Source: Nocardiopsis coralli
GTDB lineage: Bacteria; Actinomycetota; Actinomycetes; Streptosporangiales; Streptosporangiaceae
Assembly: GCF_014892575.1 (NCBI RefSeq)
Contig: NZ_JADBGI010000002.1
Coordinates: 306,381 to 370,380 of the forward strand
DNA: 64,000 nt
Direction: 5' to 3'
The notes under the pieces are model-generated. The model was not told the DNA's origin. It saw only the letters and a list, made by a program, of their open reading frames with translations, and did not search any database. Within the stretch, counting starts at the first letter, position 1, and every line of letters begins with the position of its first letter. Shown here in pieces: positions 43,517 through 52,368 of this stretch. The position numbers were made by a program, and so were the translations under genes.

Positions 43517-43890
43517 CCATGGCCCCCCGTCGGCCCGTGACGTCGTCTGCGGGCGGCACCCCCCGTGCCACCGTCCTCGCATACTGCCACGTTCTCCCCG
43601 CGGCCAGACGGAGACTGGGCCGTCCCTGTAAGGGCTTTTTACCCGGGAGATGGTTTCGCCCCGGTGTGCCCCGACCCGTGCGTTGCGCGGCGTGTCGTAC
43701 GGACGGCAGACCCCGGCCGCGGGTGTGGGCCTCCCACACGGGGGCAACAGGACGGACGAAACGGCACAAAGTCTTGCCCGCGTATGGTGTGGGTTTTTTC
43801 TGCGGACAACGGTCGGTGTTCAAGACTGGCTGGCGGAGCGCATGCGTGTGCGCTTCGGGCAGCACACCGAGTTCGGAGGGATCAACACCC
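43517..43890. promoter_or_regulatory. 374-bp spacer upstream of dps
   Basis: Divergent control region for the aldo/keto reductase and dps. The AT-richer patches are 43625-43645 (with CTTTTTACCC) and 43765-43800 (with TATGGTGTGGGTTTTTTC). Either could be a promoter, including a stress-sigma type, but no consensus is convincing. Open frames running through it lack coding features. The Dps ribosome-binding site GGAGGG lies at 43875-43880. Confidence 0.35.
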
Positions 43891-44475
43891 GTGACTACCG
43901 CCGAGAAGACGCCCAAGCCCCGCAGCAGTCAGCCCTGGCTCCACCAGAAGGGGCAGGAGATCCAGGAGTTCGGCACCGTCCGCCAGCTCCCGGTCGGCCT
44001 CTCGTACAACGCGCGCATGTACTCGTGCCAGCGGCTGAACCAGGTCCTCGCCGACACGCAGATCCTGCACAGCCTCTACAAGAAGCACCACTGGCTCATG
44101 CGCGGCCAGACCTTCTACCAGCTGCATCTGCTCATGGACAAGCACGCCGACGAGCAGACCGACCTGGTCGACAAGGTCGCCGAGCGTGTGCAGACGCTCG
44201 GCGGCGTCGCGGTCGGCGACCCCAGGCACGTCGCGGAGATCACCAACGTCCCGCGCCCGCCCAACGGCGTGGAGGAGGTTCCGGCGATGCTGTCCAGGCT
44301 GCTGGAGGCCCACGAGATGATCCTGGAGGACGCGCACGACGCGGCGGCGCGCACGCAGGAACTGGGCGACGACGGCACCAACGACATCCTGGTCTCGGAC
44401 GTCATCCGCACCGGTGAGCTGCAGGCATGGTTCCTGGCCGAGCACCTGGTGGACACCCCGCTCGTGCACTCCTGA
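43891..44475 (+). CDS. dps: Dps-family DNA-binding ferritin
   Basis: A 194-residue Dps/miniferritin that stores iron and protects DNA from oxidants. Ferroxidase residues are in KKHHWLMRGQTFYQLHLLMD and EQTDLVDKVAERVQTLGG. The last helix is VIRTGELQAWFLAEHLVD. The N-terminal ~25 residues are Lys/Pro-rich (TTAEKTPKPRSSQPW) and could bind DNA. GTG 43891 was chosen because GGAGGG lies 10 nt upstream and the protein then has family length. A terminator follows at 44487. Confidence 0.94.
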   Translation: MTTAEKTPKPRSSQPWLHQKGQEIQEFGTVRQLPVGLSYNARMYSCQRLNQVLADTQILHSLYKKHHWLMRGQTFYQLHLLMDKHADEQTDLVDKVAERVQTLGGVAVGDPRHVAEITNVPRPPNGVEEVPAMLSRLLEAHEMILEDAHDAAARTQELGDDGTNDILVSDVIRTGELQAWFLAEHLVDTPLVHS

Positions 44476-44486
44476 ACCGGACGTGC

Positions 44487-44520
44487 GAGGGGCCGGGCGG
44501 CACGTTCCGCCCGGCCCCTC
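44487..44520 (+). terminator. Terminator after dps
   Basis: A perfect 14-bp stem (GAGGGGCCGGGCGG / CCGCCCGGCCCCTC) with a 6-nt loop begins 12 bp after the dps stop. It is GC-rich without a U tract. Confidence 0.65.
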
Positions 44521-44552
44521 CCGTGTGCGCGGACCCCCGGGCCACCGAAACT

Positions 44553-44567
44553 CTACTTTGTTGGTAG
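44553..44567. promoter_or_regulatory. Sulfur-region operator, site 1 (TSUP gene)
   Basis: CTACTTTGTTGGTAG, an inverted repeat CTAC-N7-GTAG flanked by AAACT on the left and GTTTTA on the right. It ends only 10 bp before the GTG of the TSUP gene, so a bound protein would block the promoter or ribosome-binding region. It is one of four matching sites in the sulfur region. Confidence 0.75.
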
Positions 44568-44577
44568 GTTTTAGCGG

Positions 44578-45363
44578 GTGGAACTGCTCGCCGCCCTCCT
44601 CGCCGGGTTCGCCGTGGCCGCCGTGACCACCCCGGTCGGGGTCTCGGGGGCCGTGCTCCTCCTGCCAGTGCAGATCGGGGTCCTGGGCCTGCACGGCCCC
44701 GCGGTCAGCGCCACGAACCTGCTCTACAACGTCGTCTCGACCCCGCTGGGCCTGCAGCGCCTGGCGCGCGGCGCACGTGGGCAGCGCACCGAGACGCTCA
44801 CGGCGTGCGCGGTCGCGGCGCCTTGTGCCCTGGCGGGGGCCGCGGTCCGGGTGACGTGGCTGTCGGACCCGGCGGTGTTCCGGGCCCTGCTCGCCGTGGT
44901 GCTGACGGCGACCGCCCTGAGGCTGCTCCTGCCGGTCCGGCGCCGCTCCCCCGCCGGCGAGGGTGCCCGGGAACGGCGCACGGGACTGTTGGCACCGGCC
45001 GCGGGCGGGGCCGCCCTCCTCGGCGCGGCCGTGGGCATCGGGGGCGGCTCCCTGCTCGCGCCGGTGCTCGTCGGGGCCGGTGGATGGCTCACCGCACGGG
45101 CCGCGGTGGTCGCGCTGGCCACGACACTGACGACCTCGGCGGTGGGCCTGAGCGCCTACGCCGCCTTCGACGCGATCGGGTTCGGGGCGGCGCCCGCAGC
45201 ACCCGCGTGGGGCCTGGGCCTGGCGCTCGGGGCCGGGGGCGCGCTCGGGGCGCTCGTGGGGTCAGGCCTCGGCGGACGCCTGGACGAGCGGTACCTGCGC
45301 CCCCTGCTCGGAACGCTTCTGCTGCTCACCGGCGCCGTCCACATGGCCGGCCTGCGGCCCTGA
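44578..45363 (+). CDS. TSUP (TauE/SafE) family membrane permease
   Basis: A 261-residue permease with about eight hydrophobic segments. TSUP proteins move sulfite, sulfoacetate, thiosulfate or related anions. The duplicated TSUP motif is seen as TTPVGVSGAVLLLPVQIGVL and LGAAVGIGGGSLLAPVLVGA. GTG 44578 lies 10 bp from an operator-like palindrome, leaving no room for an ordinary leader, so the mRNA may be leaderless. The shared operator ties it to the sulfonate ABC transporter and cysteine dioxygenase operons. The anion is not determined. Confidence 0.9.
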   Translation: MELLAALLAGFAVAAVTTPVGVSGAVLLLPVQIGVLGLHGPAVSATNLLYNVVSTPLGLQRLARGARGQRTETLTACAVAAPCALAGAAVRVTWLSDPAVFRALLAVVLTATALRLLLPVRRRSPAGEGARERRTGLLAPAAGGAALLGAAVGIGGGSLLAPVLVGAGGWLTARAAVVALATTLTTSAVGLSAYAAFDAIGFGAAPAAPAWGLGLALGAGGALGALVGSGLGGRLDERYLRPLLGTLLLLTGAVHMAGLRP

Positions 45364-45605
45364 GCGAGCCTCCGGGGACGGAACGCACCGGCCATGTCGG
45401 GTTCCCACACATCGCGGGGCACATGTGTGTGGGCCGGAGCTCTCTGCGGGGGCGGGCCTGCACCCGAGCATGGAACCGGCCGGCGTGAACGTGACGCGGG
45501 CCACATCCGCTGCACCCGCGACCTTGAGGTGAACCGTACCGGCCGCCCCTCTCCCCTTCTCCCTCCAGCCCCCACCGCCCCTTCCACGGATCGAGGTTGT
45601 CCCAC

Positions 45606-46766
45606 GTGGCCCCTGCCATCGCACTGCCCCGGATCATGCGGATCGGCCCCGGCGCCTCCGCCGAGCTGCCCGAGGTCCTGCGCTCCCTGGGTCTGTCCCG
45701 CCCGCTGGTGGTGACCGACCCCTTCCTGGCCGAGCAGGCCTTCCTCCGGGATCTGCTGCAGGCCCTGACCGACGCCGGGTCCGAGCCCGGCCTGTTCACC
45801 GAGACGGTGCCCGACCCGACCACCACCGTCGTCGACCACGGCGTGCGGGTCCTGCACGAGGGCTCCTACGACTGCCTGGTGGGGATCGGCGGGGGCAGCC
45901 CCATCGACACCGCCAAGGCCATCGCGCTGCTGGCCGGGCACGGCGGACGGATGCGCGACTACAATGCGCCCACCGTCACCGACGAACCCGCGCTGCCGGT
46001 CGTGGCCGTGCCCACCACCGCGGGCAGCGGCTCGGAGTCCACCCGGTTCAGCATCATCACCGACGTCGACACCGACGAGAAGATGCTGTGCGCCGGTCTG
46101 GCCCTGTTGCCCCAGGCCGCCCTGGTCGACGCCGACCTCACACTGGCCATGCCGCCCCGGCTGACCGCCGACACCGGGGTCGACGCCCTCGTGCACGCCG
46201 TCGAGGCGTTCGTCAGCGCCAAGGCCCACCCGTTCTCCGACGGTCTGGCGCGCGAGGCCATGCGCACGCTCTTCGCCCACCTGCGCACCGTGTACCGCGA
46301 CCCCGGCGACCGGGCCGCGCGCGAGGCGATGATGCTCGGCGCCACCCAGGCGGGGCTGGCCTTCTCCAACGCCAGCGTCGCGCTCGTGCACGGGATGAGC
46401 CGGCCGGTGGGCGCGCACTTCCACGTCGCCCACGGGCTGTCCAACGCCATGCTCATGCCGACCGTGACCGCGTTCTCCCGACCGTCCGCCCCCGGCCGGT
46501 ACGCCGAGTGCGCGCGGGTCATGGGGATCGCGGGGCCGCAGGACGGCGACGAGGCGGCCTCGCTGGCCCTCGTGGAGGAGCTGCGTCGGCTGAACGAGGA
46601 CCTCGGCGTGCCCACACCGAAGTCCTACGGCATCGACGCCGACGCGTGGCGGGACCTGACCCCGCTCATGGCCGAGCAGGCCCTGGCCTCCGGTTCGCCC
46701 GCCAACAACCCGCGGGTGCCCTCCGTGGAGGAGATCGAGTCCCTCTACGCGTCCGTGTACGCCTGA
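45606..46766 (+). CDS. Iron-containing alcohol dehydrogenase
   Basis: A 386-residue group III (Fe-ADH) dehydrogenase. NAD-binding is at VGIGGGSPIDTAKAIALLAG. The metal ligands are the Asp/His in DTGVDALVHAVEAFVSAKAH and the two His of HGMSRPVGAHFHVAHGLSNA. The subgroup includes 4-hydroxybutyrate, 1,3-propanediol and lactaldehyde dehydrogenases. The downstream GntP permease (25 bp away, same strand) suggests a hydroxy acid such as 4- or 3-hydroxybutyrate as substrate (inference). GTG 45606 has GAGG at a good distance; the in-frame TTG at 45597 does not. Confidence 0.92.
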   Translation: MAPAIALPRIMRIGPGASAELPEVLRSLGLSRPLVVTDPFLAEQAFLRDLLQALTDAGSEPGLFTETVPDPTTTVVDHGVRVLHEGSYDCLVGIGGGSPIDTAKAIALLAGHGGRMRDYNAPTVTDEPALPVVAVPTTAGSGSESTRFSIITDVDTDEKMLCAGLALLPQAALVDADLTLAMPPRLTADTGVDALVHAVEAFVSAKAHPFSDGLAREAMRTLFAHLRTVYRDPGDRAAREAMMLGATQAGLAFSNASVALVHGMSRPVGAHFHVAHGLSNAMLMPTVTAFSRPSAPGRYAECARVMGIAGPQDGDEAASLALVEELRRLNEDLGVPTPKSYGIDADAWRDLTPLMAEQALASGSPANNPRVPSVEEIESLYASVYA

Positions 46767-46790
46767 TCCACCCGGAAGGAGTGCACGGCC

Positions 46791-48101
46791 ATGCTCAGCA
46801 TGATCGGGCTGATCTCGGCCCTGACCCTGCTCGTCTACCTGACCCTGCGCGGCGTCAACATCATCGTCGCCGCGCTGCTGTCCTCGCTGGTGTTGGCCCT
46901 GACCAGCGGGATCAACCCGAACACGGCGCTGTCCGAGTACTACATGGACGGTTTCACGGGCTACTTCGCCGACTGGTTCCTGGTGTTCCTGCTGGGTGCG
47001 ATCTTCGGCAAGGTCATCCAGGACACCCGGTCGGCCGCCTCCATCGCCGACTGGATCAGCCGCCGGCTCGGGCCGGACTGGGCGCTGTTCGCGGTCGTGG
47101 CGGCGTGTGCGGTGATGACCTACGGCGGGGTGAGCCTGTTCGTCGTGGGGTTCACCGTCTACCCCATCGCGGTGTCGCTGTTCCGGGTCGCGGACTACCC
47201 GCACCGGTTCATCCCGGCGGCCCTGGTCTTCGGGTCGGTCTCGTTCACGATGACCTCGCCCGGTTCACCGGAGATCCAGAACATCATCCCCACGGAGTTC
47301 TTCGGCACCACCCCGACCGCCGGCGGGTGGATCGGCGTGTTCATCGGTCTGCTCATCATGACGGTGGGCGGGCTCTGGCTGCGGGCACTGCTGCAGCGGG
47401 CGGTGCGCCGGGGTGAGACGTTCGAGCTCCCGGCGGAGAGCCCGCTGCGCAACGAGACCACGGGCGAGGAGAGCCACACGGACCTGCCCAAGCCGGTGTT
47501 CGCCCTGCTGCCCCTGGGCGTGGTGCTGCTGGTGCTCAACGTGCTCTCGCAGTTCATCGACTCCAAGACCGCGGTGCTCGTGGCGCTGGTGCTGGGCATC
47601 GCGTCCGCCTGGGGTCTGAACCTGCGTTTCGTCACCGGCTTCTTCCGTCCCATGGGCACCGGCACCCAGAACGCGCTGGTGGCGATCGCCAACACCTGCG
47701 CGGTCGTGGGGTTCGGGAGCGTGGCCGCGGAGACACCCGCGTTCGACTCGTTCCTGAACGTGCTGATGAACGTGGCGGGCCCGCCGCTGATGGGGCTGGC
47801 GATCTTCGTGACCGTGGTCTGCGGCATCACCGGTTCGGCCTCGGGCGGCCTGGGGATCGCGCTGCCGATCGTGGCACCCGACTACATGGCCCAGGGTGTG
47901 GACCCGAACGCGATGCACCGGGTCTCGGCGCTGGCCTCGGGCGGGATCGACTCGCTGCCGCACAACGGGTACGTGGTGACCACGATCCGGGCGATCAGCG
48001 GTGAGACGCACAAGCGCGCCTACGGGCCGATCTTCCTGGTGAGTACCCTGCTGCCGACGGCCGCCCTGGGGTTGGCCGTGGTGATGTACCTGGTGTTCTG
48101 A
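46791..48101 (+). CDS. GntP-family permease
   Basis: A 436-residue transporter with about 12 hydrophobic segments in the gluconate:H+ symporter (GntP) family. Family stretches include GAIFGKVIQDTRSAASIADW, SFTMTSPGSPEIQNIIPTEF and the C-terminal SGGIDSLPHNGYVVTTIRAI. Subgroup members take up gluconate, glycerate or hydroxybutyrate. It is probably translated with the Fe-alcohol dehydrogenase 25 bp upstream, which would oxidise the imported hydroxy acid. GGAAGGAG precedes the ATG. Confidence 0.92.
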   Translation: MLSMIGLISALTLLVYLTLRGVNIIVAALLSSLVLALTSGINPNTALSEYYMDGFTGYFADWFLVFLLGAIFGKVIQDTRSAASIADWISRRLGPDWALFAVVAACAVMTYGGVSLFVVGFTVYPIAVSLFRVADYPHRFIPAALVFGSVSFTMTSPGSPEIQNIIPTEFFGTTPTAGGWIGVFIGLLIMTVGGLWLRALLQRAVRRGETFELPAESPLRNETTGEESHTDLPKPVFALLPLGVVLLVLNVLSQFIDSKTAVLVALVLGIASAWGLNLRFVTGFFRPMGTGTQNALVAIANTCAVVGFGSVAAETPAFDSFLNVLMNVAGPPLMGLAIFVTVVCGITGSASGGLGIALPIVAPDYMAQGVDPNAMHRVSALASGGIDSLPHNGYVVTTIRAISGETHKRAYGPIFLVSTLLPTAALGLAVVMYLVF

Positions 48102-48107
48102 CCGCGT

Positions 48108-48141
48108 CGGGGCCGTGCGCCCGCTCGCGCGCACGGCCCCG
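48108..48141. terminator. Bidirectional terminator, GntP / ABC permease
   Basis: A perfect 13-bp stem (CGGGGCCGTGCGC / GCGCACGGCCCCG) with an 8-nt loop lies between two convergent stops. It is GC-rich with no U tract. Confidence 0.6.
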
Positions 48142-48153
48142 CCCGAGCCCCCG

Positions 48154-49032
48154 TCAGTCCTGCGAGACGCCCCAGCGGCGGCGCAGGGCGCGGTCGGCCC
48201 AGTTGAAGAAGACGTCGATGACGATGCCGATGACCAGCACGATGATGATGTAACTCAGCAGGCGTTCGGCGTCGTTGAGTTGCCGGGCCTGGCTCAGCGC
48301 CCATCCGATGGAGTTCTGCTGGTTGATGATGACCAGCAGCTCACCGGCCATGAGGGAGCGCCAGGCGAAGGCCCACCCCTGCTTGAGGCCGGAGACGAAC
48401 ATCGGCAGGGCGGCGGGCACGATCAGCAGCGTGTAGTGCTGGATCCCCCGCAGGCCCATGACCTGGCCGGCCCGCAACAGCGACGGGTTGACGTAGTCGA
48501 TGCCCGAGGTCAGCCCGCCGGCGATGGAGGGGGCGGCGCCGAGCACGATCACGAACATGATCGCCGACTCCGTGATGCCGTACAGCAGCATCGCGAACGG
48601 GAACCAGACGATGGAGGGCATGGTCTGGAGCCCGGTGATGAGGGACCCGATCGCGCTGCGCAGCGGCCTGAACCGCGAGACCGCCAGGCCGATGAGCACA
48701 CCGACGACCAGGGCGAGCGCGAATCCGGCGAAGGCCCGTTGCATGGTCACCTGGACGGCGGTCCAGAACTCGGGGGTGGTGACCTCGTTGAAGAGGGTCG
48801 GCAGCACCTTGTCCGGCCCGGGGAAGACGAACTCCGAACGCCACCCCGACCAGACCACGGCCTGCCAGGACAGCAGCACGATCGCGATCGCGGCGAGCTT
48901 GGGCCAGGTGGCCGACCAGATGCGGCCGGCGACCTGGGCGATGTTCCGGTCGTCCTTACCGCGCGCGGGCTGGAGTTCGAGGGCGTCCAGCCCCTGGACG
49001 TGGCGGTTCTCCCGCTCCGTGGTCTCAGGCAT
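48154..49032 (-). CDS. ABC transporter permease, sulfonate/taurine/nitrate type
   Basis: A 292-residue inner-membrane permease with six hydrophobic segments, of the SsuC/TauC/NrtB group. The EAA-type cytoplasmic loop is GQVMGLRGIQHYTLLIVPAA, then LPMFVSGLKQGWAFAWRSLM. ATG 49032 overlaps the end of the ATPase gene by 8 bp and has GGAGGT upstream, so it is translationally coupled. Together with the ATPase and two substrate-binding lipoproteins it forms an importer, most likely for an organosulfonate given the neighbours. Confidence 0.92.
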   Translation of the reverse strand: MPETTERENRHVQGLDALELQPARGKDDRNIAQVAGRIWSATWPKLAAIAIVLLSWQAVVWSGWRSEFVFPGPDKVLPTLFNEVTTPEFWTAVQVTMQRAFAGFALALVVGVLIGLAVSRFRPLRSAIGSLITGLQTMPSIVWFPFAMLLYGITESAIMFVIVLGAAPSIAGGLTSGIDYVNPSLLRAGQVMGLRGIQHYTLLIVPAALPMFVSGLKQGWAFAWRSLMAGELLVIINQQNSIGWALSQARQLNDAERLLSYIIIVLVIGIVIDVFFNWADRALRRRWGVSQD

Positions 49033-49795
49033 GGCGGGAGACCTCCTCGCGCAGTCGGTCGGTGATGCCGGCGGCCTGCTCGGCGATGCCGGCGGAGTCG
49101 ATGCGGCGGGGGCGCTCACCCTCGACGGTGAACTCCTCGATGACCCGGCCGGGGCGGCTGGACAGGAGCACGACCCGGTCGCCCAGGCGCACGGCCTCGC
49201 GCACGTTGTGGGTGACGAAGATGATGGTCAGGTTGCGCTCGCGCCAGATGCGCTCGAGCTCGTCGTGGAGGATGTCGCGCGTCATGGCGTCGAGGGCGCC
49301 GAAGGGCTCGTCCATGAGCAGGACGTCGGCGTCCTGGGCCAGGGCGCGGGCCAGGGCCACACGCTGGCGCATTCCGCCGGAGAGTTCGTGGGGGCGCTTC
49401 TTGGCCATGCCCTGCAGGCGCACCAGCTCCAGGAGCTCCTCGACGCGGCGGCGGCGCTCGGCCTTGGGCACCCGGTTGACCCGCATGGGGATCTCGATGT
49501 TGGAACCGACGGTGAGCCAGGGGAAGAGCGCGGCCTCCTGGAACATCATCGCGACCTTGCGGTCCCCCACGTCGACGGTGCCGGTGGTGGGTTCCTCCAG
49601 GCCGGCCACGAGGGAGAGCAGGGTGCTCTTGCCGCACCCGGAGGCACCCACGACGGCGAGGAAGTCGCCGCGGTCGACGTGCACGCTCATCCCGTCGATG
49701 GCGGTGACGGCGCCCCGACCGCTGCCGAAGACCTTGGATATGTCGTCGACGCGTACGGCTTCGACGCCCACGGGCGTCTCGGTGGCGGTGGTCAT
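49025..49795 (-). CDS. ABC transporter ATPase, sulfonate/taurine/nitrate type
   Basis: A 256-residue ATP-binding subunit (SsuB/TauB/NrtD group). Walker A is GASGCGKST, the Q-loop is AMMFQEAALFPWL, the signature is LSGGMRQRVALARAL, Walker B is VLLMDEPFGALD, and the switch His is in FVTHNVREAV. It begins MTTATETPVG 6 bp after the substrate-binding gene stop and overlaps the permease gene, so the three genes form one operon. Confidence 0.95.
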   Translation of the reverse strand: MTTATETPVGVEAVRVDDISKVFGSGRGAVTAIDGMSVHVDRGDFLAVVGASGCGKSTLLSLVAGLEEPTTGTVDVGDRKVAMMFQEAALFPWLTVGSNIEIPMRVNRVPKAERRRRVEELLELVRLQGMAKKRPHELSGGMRQRVALARALAQDADVLLMDEPFGALDAMTRDILHDELERIWRERNLTIIFVTHNVREAVRLGDRVVLLSSRPGRVIEEFTVEGERPRRIDSAGIAEQAAGITDRLREEVSRHA

Positions 49796-49801
49796 GCTGG
49801 C

Positions 49802-50911
49802 CTACCCTTCCAACCCGTCGACCGGCTCGCGGCCCTCTTCGGCGAGGACGTCGTTGAGCGGGTCGAGGGCGTAGATTCCGTTCAGGTCGACGGGTTCGAG
49901 CAGATCGATCTCGGCTGCGCGCTCGGCCCCGGTCTCCAGGGAGGGCCCGGCGGGGTCGACCGTGAAGGTGATGTTTTCGATGGCGGCGTCGGCCTGCTCG
50001 TCCTCGAGCCGGCCTCCGCTGATGTCGTCGAGGTGGGCGTTGGCCGTCTCGCGGGCCCGTTCGGGGTCGTCGTTGATCCCGTCGACCGTCTCGACGTGGC
50101 CGCGCAGGAAGTCCTGGACGGTGTCGGGGTACTGGTTCAGGTACTCCTGTCCCACGACGAGGTTGGTGGTCACGTACTGGCCGTCGGTCTCGGGCCAGAG
50201 GTCGGGTTCGTGCACCAGGAGGTGGGAGTCGTCCTCCTCCAGGAGCATGCTCAGGTGGGGTTCGGGCAGCCACGCGCCGTCGATGTCGCCGTTGCGGTAG
50301 GCGTCGAGCGTCTCGGGGTTCTCGCGGGGCATGACCGAGATCGCGCCGCCGCCGGCGGTGTCGACGTCCCAGCCGCGCTCCTCGGCGAACCAGCGCAGTG
50401 CGACGTCCTGGGTGCCGCCGAGCTGGGGTGTGGCCAGGGTGCTGCCGGGCAGGTCGTCGACGGTCTCGATGTCGTCGCGCACGACCAGGCCGGTGCCCTG
50501 GGTGGCGGCCCCGGAGATGATCTGCAGCGCCTCGCCCTCGGACTGGTGCCAGCCGTTGACGGCGGGGTTGGGGCCGAGGAAGGCCGCGTCGATCTCGCCG
50601 GAGAAGAGGGCGTTGATGGCGTCGGGCCCGCCGTTGAAGGTCTGGGTCTCCAGGTCGACGTGCTCTCCCAGGGCGTCGTCCAGGGTCCCGTCCTCCACTC
50701 CCACGAACGCGGGGGCGTGGGTGAGGTTGGGGAAGTAGCCGAGGGTGAACGTGGAGCCGTCCGGGTTACTGGCATCAGCCGTCCCGCACGCGGCCGTGAC
50801 CAGTGTCAGGGCCAGGGTCGCCGACAGGGCCTTGACGTCGAGCGCCTTCCTCCGCGAGGTGGTCGGCCTCTGCCGAACAGGCCCTGGGGCTCGGGTGGGG
50901 AGCACACGCAT
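49802..50911 (-). CDS. ABC transporter substrate-binding lipoprotein 1 (sulfonate/nitrate type)
   Basis: A 369-residue lipoprotein with a signal peptide whose lipobox is TAAC (LALTLVTAACGTADAS) at about residues 35-43. The mature part is an SsuA/TauA/NrtA-type binding protein: TLGYFPNLTHAPAFVGVEDG, INALFSGEIDAAFLGPNPAV and LATPQLGGTQDVALRWFAEE. It heads the operon with the ATPase and permease. ATG 50911 is chosen; an in-frame start up to 13 codons earlier is possible. It is a paralogue of the next gene upstream, and both carry the same operator. Confidence 0.9.
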   Translation of the reverse strand: MRVLPTRAPGPVRQRPTTSRRKALDVKALSATLALTLVTAACGTADASNPDGSTFTLGYFPNLTHAPAFVGVEDGTLDDALGEHVDLETQTFNGGPDAINALFSGEIDAAFLGPNPAVNGWHQSEGEALQIISGAATQGTGLVVRDDIETVDDLPGSTLATPQLGGTQDVALRWFAEERGWDVDTAGGGAISVMPRENPETLDAYRNGDIDGAWLPEPHLSMLLEEDDSHLLVHEPDLWPETDGQYVTTNLVVGQEYLNQYPDTVQDFLRGHVETVDGINDDPERARETANAHLDDISGGRLEDEQADAAIENITFTVDPAGPSLETGAERAAEIDLLEPVDLNGIYALDPLNDVLAEEGREPVDGLEG

Positions 50912-50958
50912 GCTGGGGTGATCCTTCGTCGGGGCTGCTCGGTGGAACACCCGAAACT

Positions 50959-50973
50959 CTACTTAAGAAGTAG
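50959..50973. promoter_or_regulatory. Sulfur-region operator, site 2 (ABC transporter operon)
   Basis: CTACTTAAGAAGTAG, a CTAC-N7-GTAG palindrome extended to CTACTT/AAGTAG, flanked by AAACT and GTTTTG exactly as at site 1. It ends 48 bp upstream of the start of substrate-binding protein 1 (minus strand). Confidence 0.78.
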
Positions 50974-51000
50974 GTTTTGTGGAACCGGGGCGGCCGGGCG

Positions 51001-51036
51001 GCCCGCCCGGGAGGGATCCGCGAACCCCGGGCGGGC
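51001..51036 (-). terminator. Possible terminator after substrate-binding protein 2
   Basis: A perfect 11-bp inverted repeat (51001-51011/51026-51036, GCCCGCCCGGG and its complement) with a 14-nt loop lies between the two binding-protein genes, ~160 bp past the stop of the upstream one. No U tract; it may separate the two transcription units. Confidence 0.4.
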
Positions 51037-51198
51037 GCCCTGCCGGGCCGCACCTTCTCCGCGCTGAAGGTGCAGGCCAGAGGGGTGGAACGTGGGGATC
51101 GCCCAGTTTCGGGACGATCCGTGCGGAGGGACCGGGAACCCGCAGAACGTGTGCCACGCCACATTGCATCTGCGCTGTTCGCGGGCCCCTTGCCGCCT

Positions 51199-52239
51199 CT
51201 AGAGGCCCTCGACCTCCTCCTGACCCTGCTCGGCGAGGATCGCGTTGAGGGGGTCCAGGGCGTAGATGCCCTCGAGGTCGACCGGGTCGAGCAGGTCGAC
51301 CGCCTCCGCGTGATCGGCGCCGCCCTGCAGCGAGGGGGCGACGGGGTCGACCGTGAAGGTGACGTTGTCGAAGGCCGAGGCGATGACCTCGGGGCTCAGG
51401 TCGCCACCGGAGAGCGACTCCAGGTGGGCGATGGTCGACCCCTGGGCGGCCTCCGGGTCGTCGTTGACCCCCTCGACCGTCTCGACGTGGCCGCGCAGCA
51501 GGTCCTCGACGGCTTCCGGGTTCTCCTCGAGGAATTCGGCGTCGACGATCAGGTGGGTGGTGACGAACTCACCGTCGGTCTCGGGCCACAGGTCCGCCTC
51601 GTCGACCAGGAGTTCGCCCTCCAGCTCCACGAGCAGACGGCTCAGGTGGGGTTCGGGGACCCAGGCGCCGTCGATCTCGCCCGCACCGAAGGCGTTGACG
51701 ATGTCGGCGTTCTCCTGGGGCACCACCGACAGGTCTCCGCCGCCCTCGGTGTCGACGTCCCAGCCCTGGTCGCGGGCGAACCAGCGCAGCGCCACGTCCT
51801 GGGTGTTGCCGAGCTGGGGCGTGGAGAGCGTGGATCCGGGCAGGTCCTCGACCTCCTCGATGCCCTCGTCCACGACCAGGCCCGCGCCCTGGGACGTGGA
51901 CCCGGCGATGATGTTCAGCGCCCCGCCCGACTGCGACCAGCCGTTGACCGCGGGGTTGGGGCCGATGAAGGTCGCGTCGACCTCACCCGAGAAGAGGGCG
52001 TTGATGGCGTCCGGTCCGGCGTTGAAGGTCTGGGTGTTCAGGTCGACGTCGCCGAGGGCCTCGTCGAGGGTGCCGTCCTCCACTCCGACCACGGCCGGCG
52101 CGTGGGTGACGTTGGGGAAGTACCCGAGCCGGAGTTCGTCCGCGCCGCCCCCGCCGGGCCCCTCGTCCCCGCACGCGGTGGCCGCCAGCGTCAGGGCGAG
52201 CGCGGCCGAGGCGACGGGCAGGATCTTGTGCTGTCTCAT
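51199..52239 (-). CDS. ABC transporter substrate-binding lipoprotein 2 (paralogue)
   Basis: A 346-residue lipoprotein with lipobox ATAC (ALALTLAATACGDEG, Cys at ~23). The mature part closely parallels binding protein 1 throughout: LRLGYFPNVTHAPAVVGVED, INALFSGEVDATFIGPNPAV and LSTPQLGNTQDVALRWFARD. The two clearly arose by duplication. It has its own promoter region and operator site, yet no ATPase or permease of its own. It probably feeds the same transporter with a different or overlapping substrate. GAAGGA lies upstream of ATG 52239. Confidence 0.9.
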   Translation of the reverse strand: MRQHKILPVASAALALTLAATACGDEGPGGGGADELRLGYFPNVTHAPAVVGVEDGTLDEALGDVDLNTQTFNAGPDAINALFSGEVDATFIGPNPAVNGWSQSGGALNIIAGSTSQGAGLVVDEGIEEVEDLPGSTLSTPQLGNTQDVALRWFARDQGWDVDTEGGGDLSVVPQENADIVNAFGAGEIDGAWVPEPHLSRLLVELEGELLVDEADLWPETDGEFVTTHLIVDAEFLEENPEAVEDLLRGHVETVEGVNDDPEAAQGSTIAHLESLSGGDLSPEVIASAFDNVTFTVDPVAPSLQGGADHAEAVDLLDPVDLEGIYALDPLNAILAEQGQEEVEGL

Positions 52240-52296
52240 CGGGGGTCCTTCGGAGCGGATCGGGGGTTCGGGGGCCGGGGGGCGACAGCGTTAACC

Positions 52297-52311
52297 CTAC
52301 TGAGTAAGTAG
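52297..52311. promoter_or_regulatory. Sulfur-region operator, site 3 (binding protein 2)
   Basis: CTACTGAGTAAGTAG (CTACT-N5-AGTAG), extended by AACC on the left and GGTTTA on the right. It lies 57 bp upstream of substrate-binding protein 2 (minus strand), in the only AT-rich patch of that spacer. Confidence 0.78.
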
Positions 52312-52368
52312 GTTTAATGGGAGATCCGAACGCAATGACTCACGTCACATATTCGGTCGCCCCTTGGG

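Noticed and set aside
45404..45433. Inverted repeat CCCACACA...TGTGTGGG after the TSUP gene
   Set aside because: Only 8 bp with a 14-nt loop and no U tract; too weak to call a terminator or operator without conservation.
45606..48101. Fe-alcohol dehydrogenase and GntP genes as part of the sulfur regulon
   Set aside because: They lie inside the sulfur region, but no CTAC-N7-GTAG site precedes them and their families act on hydroxy acids or alcohols.
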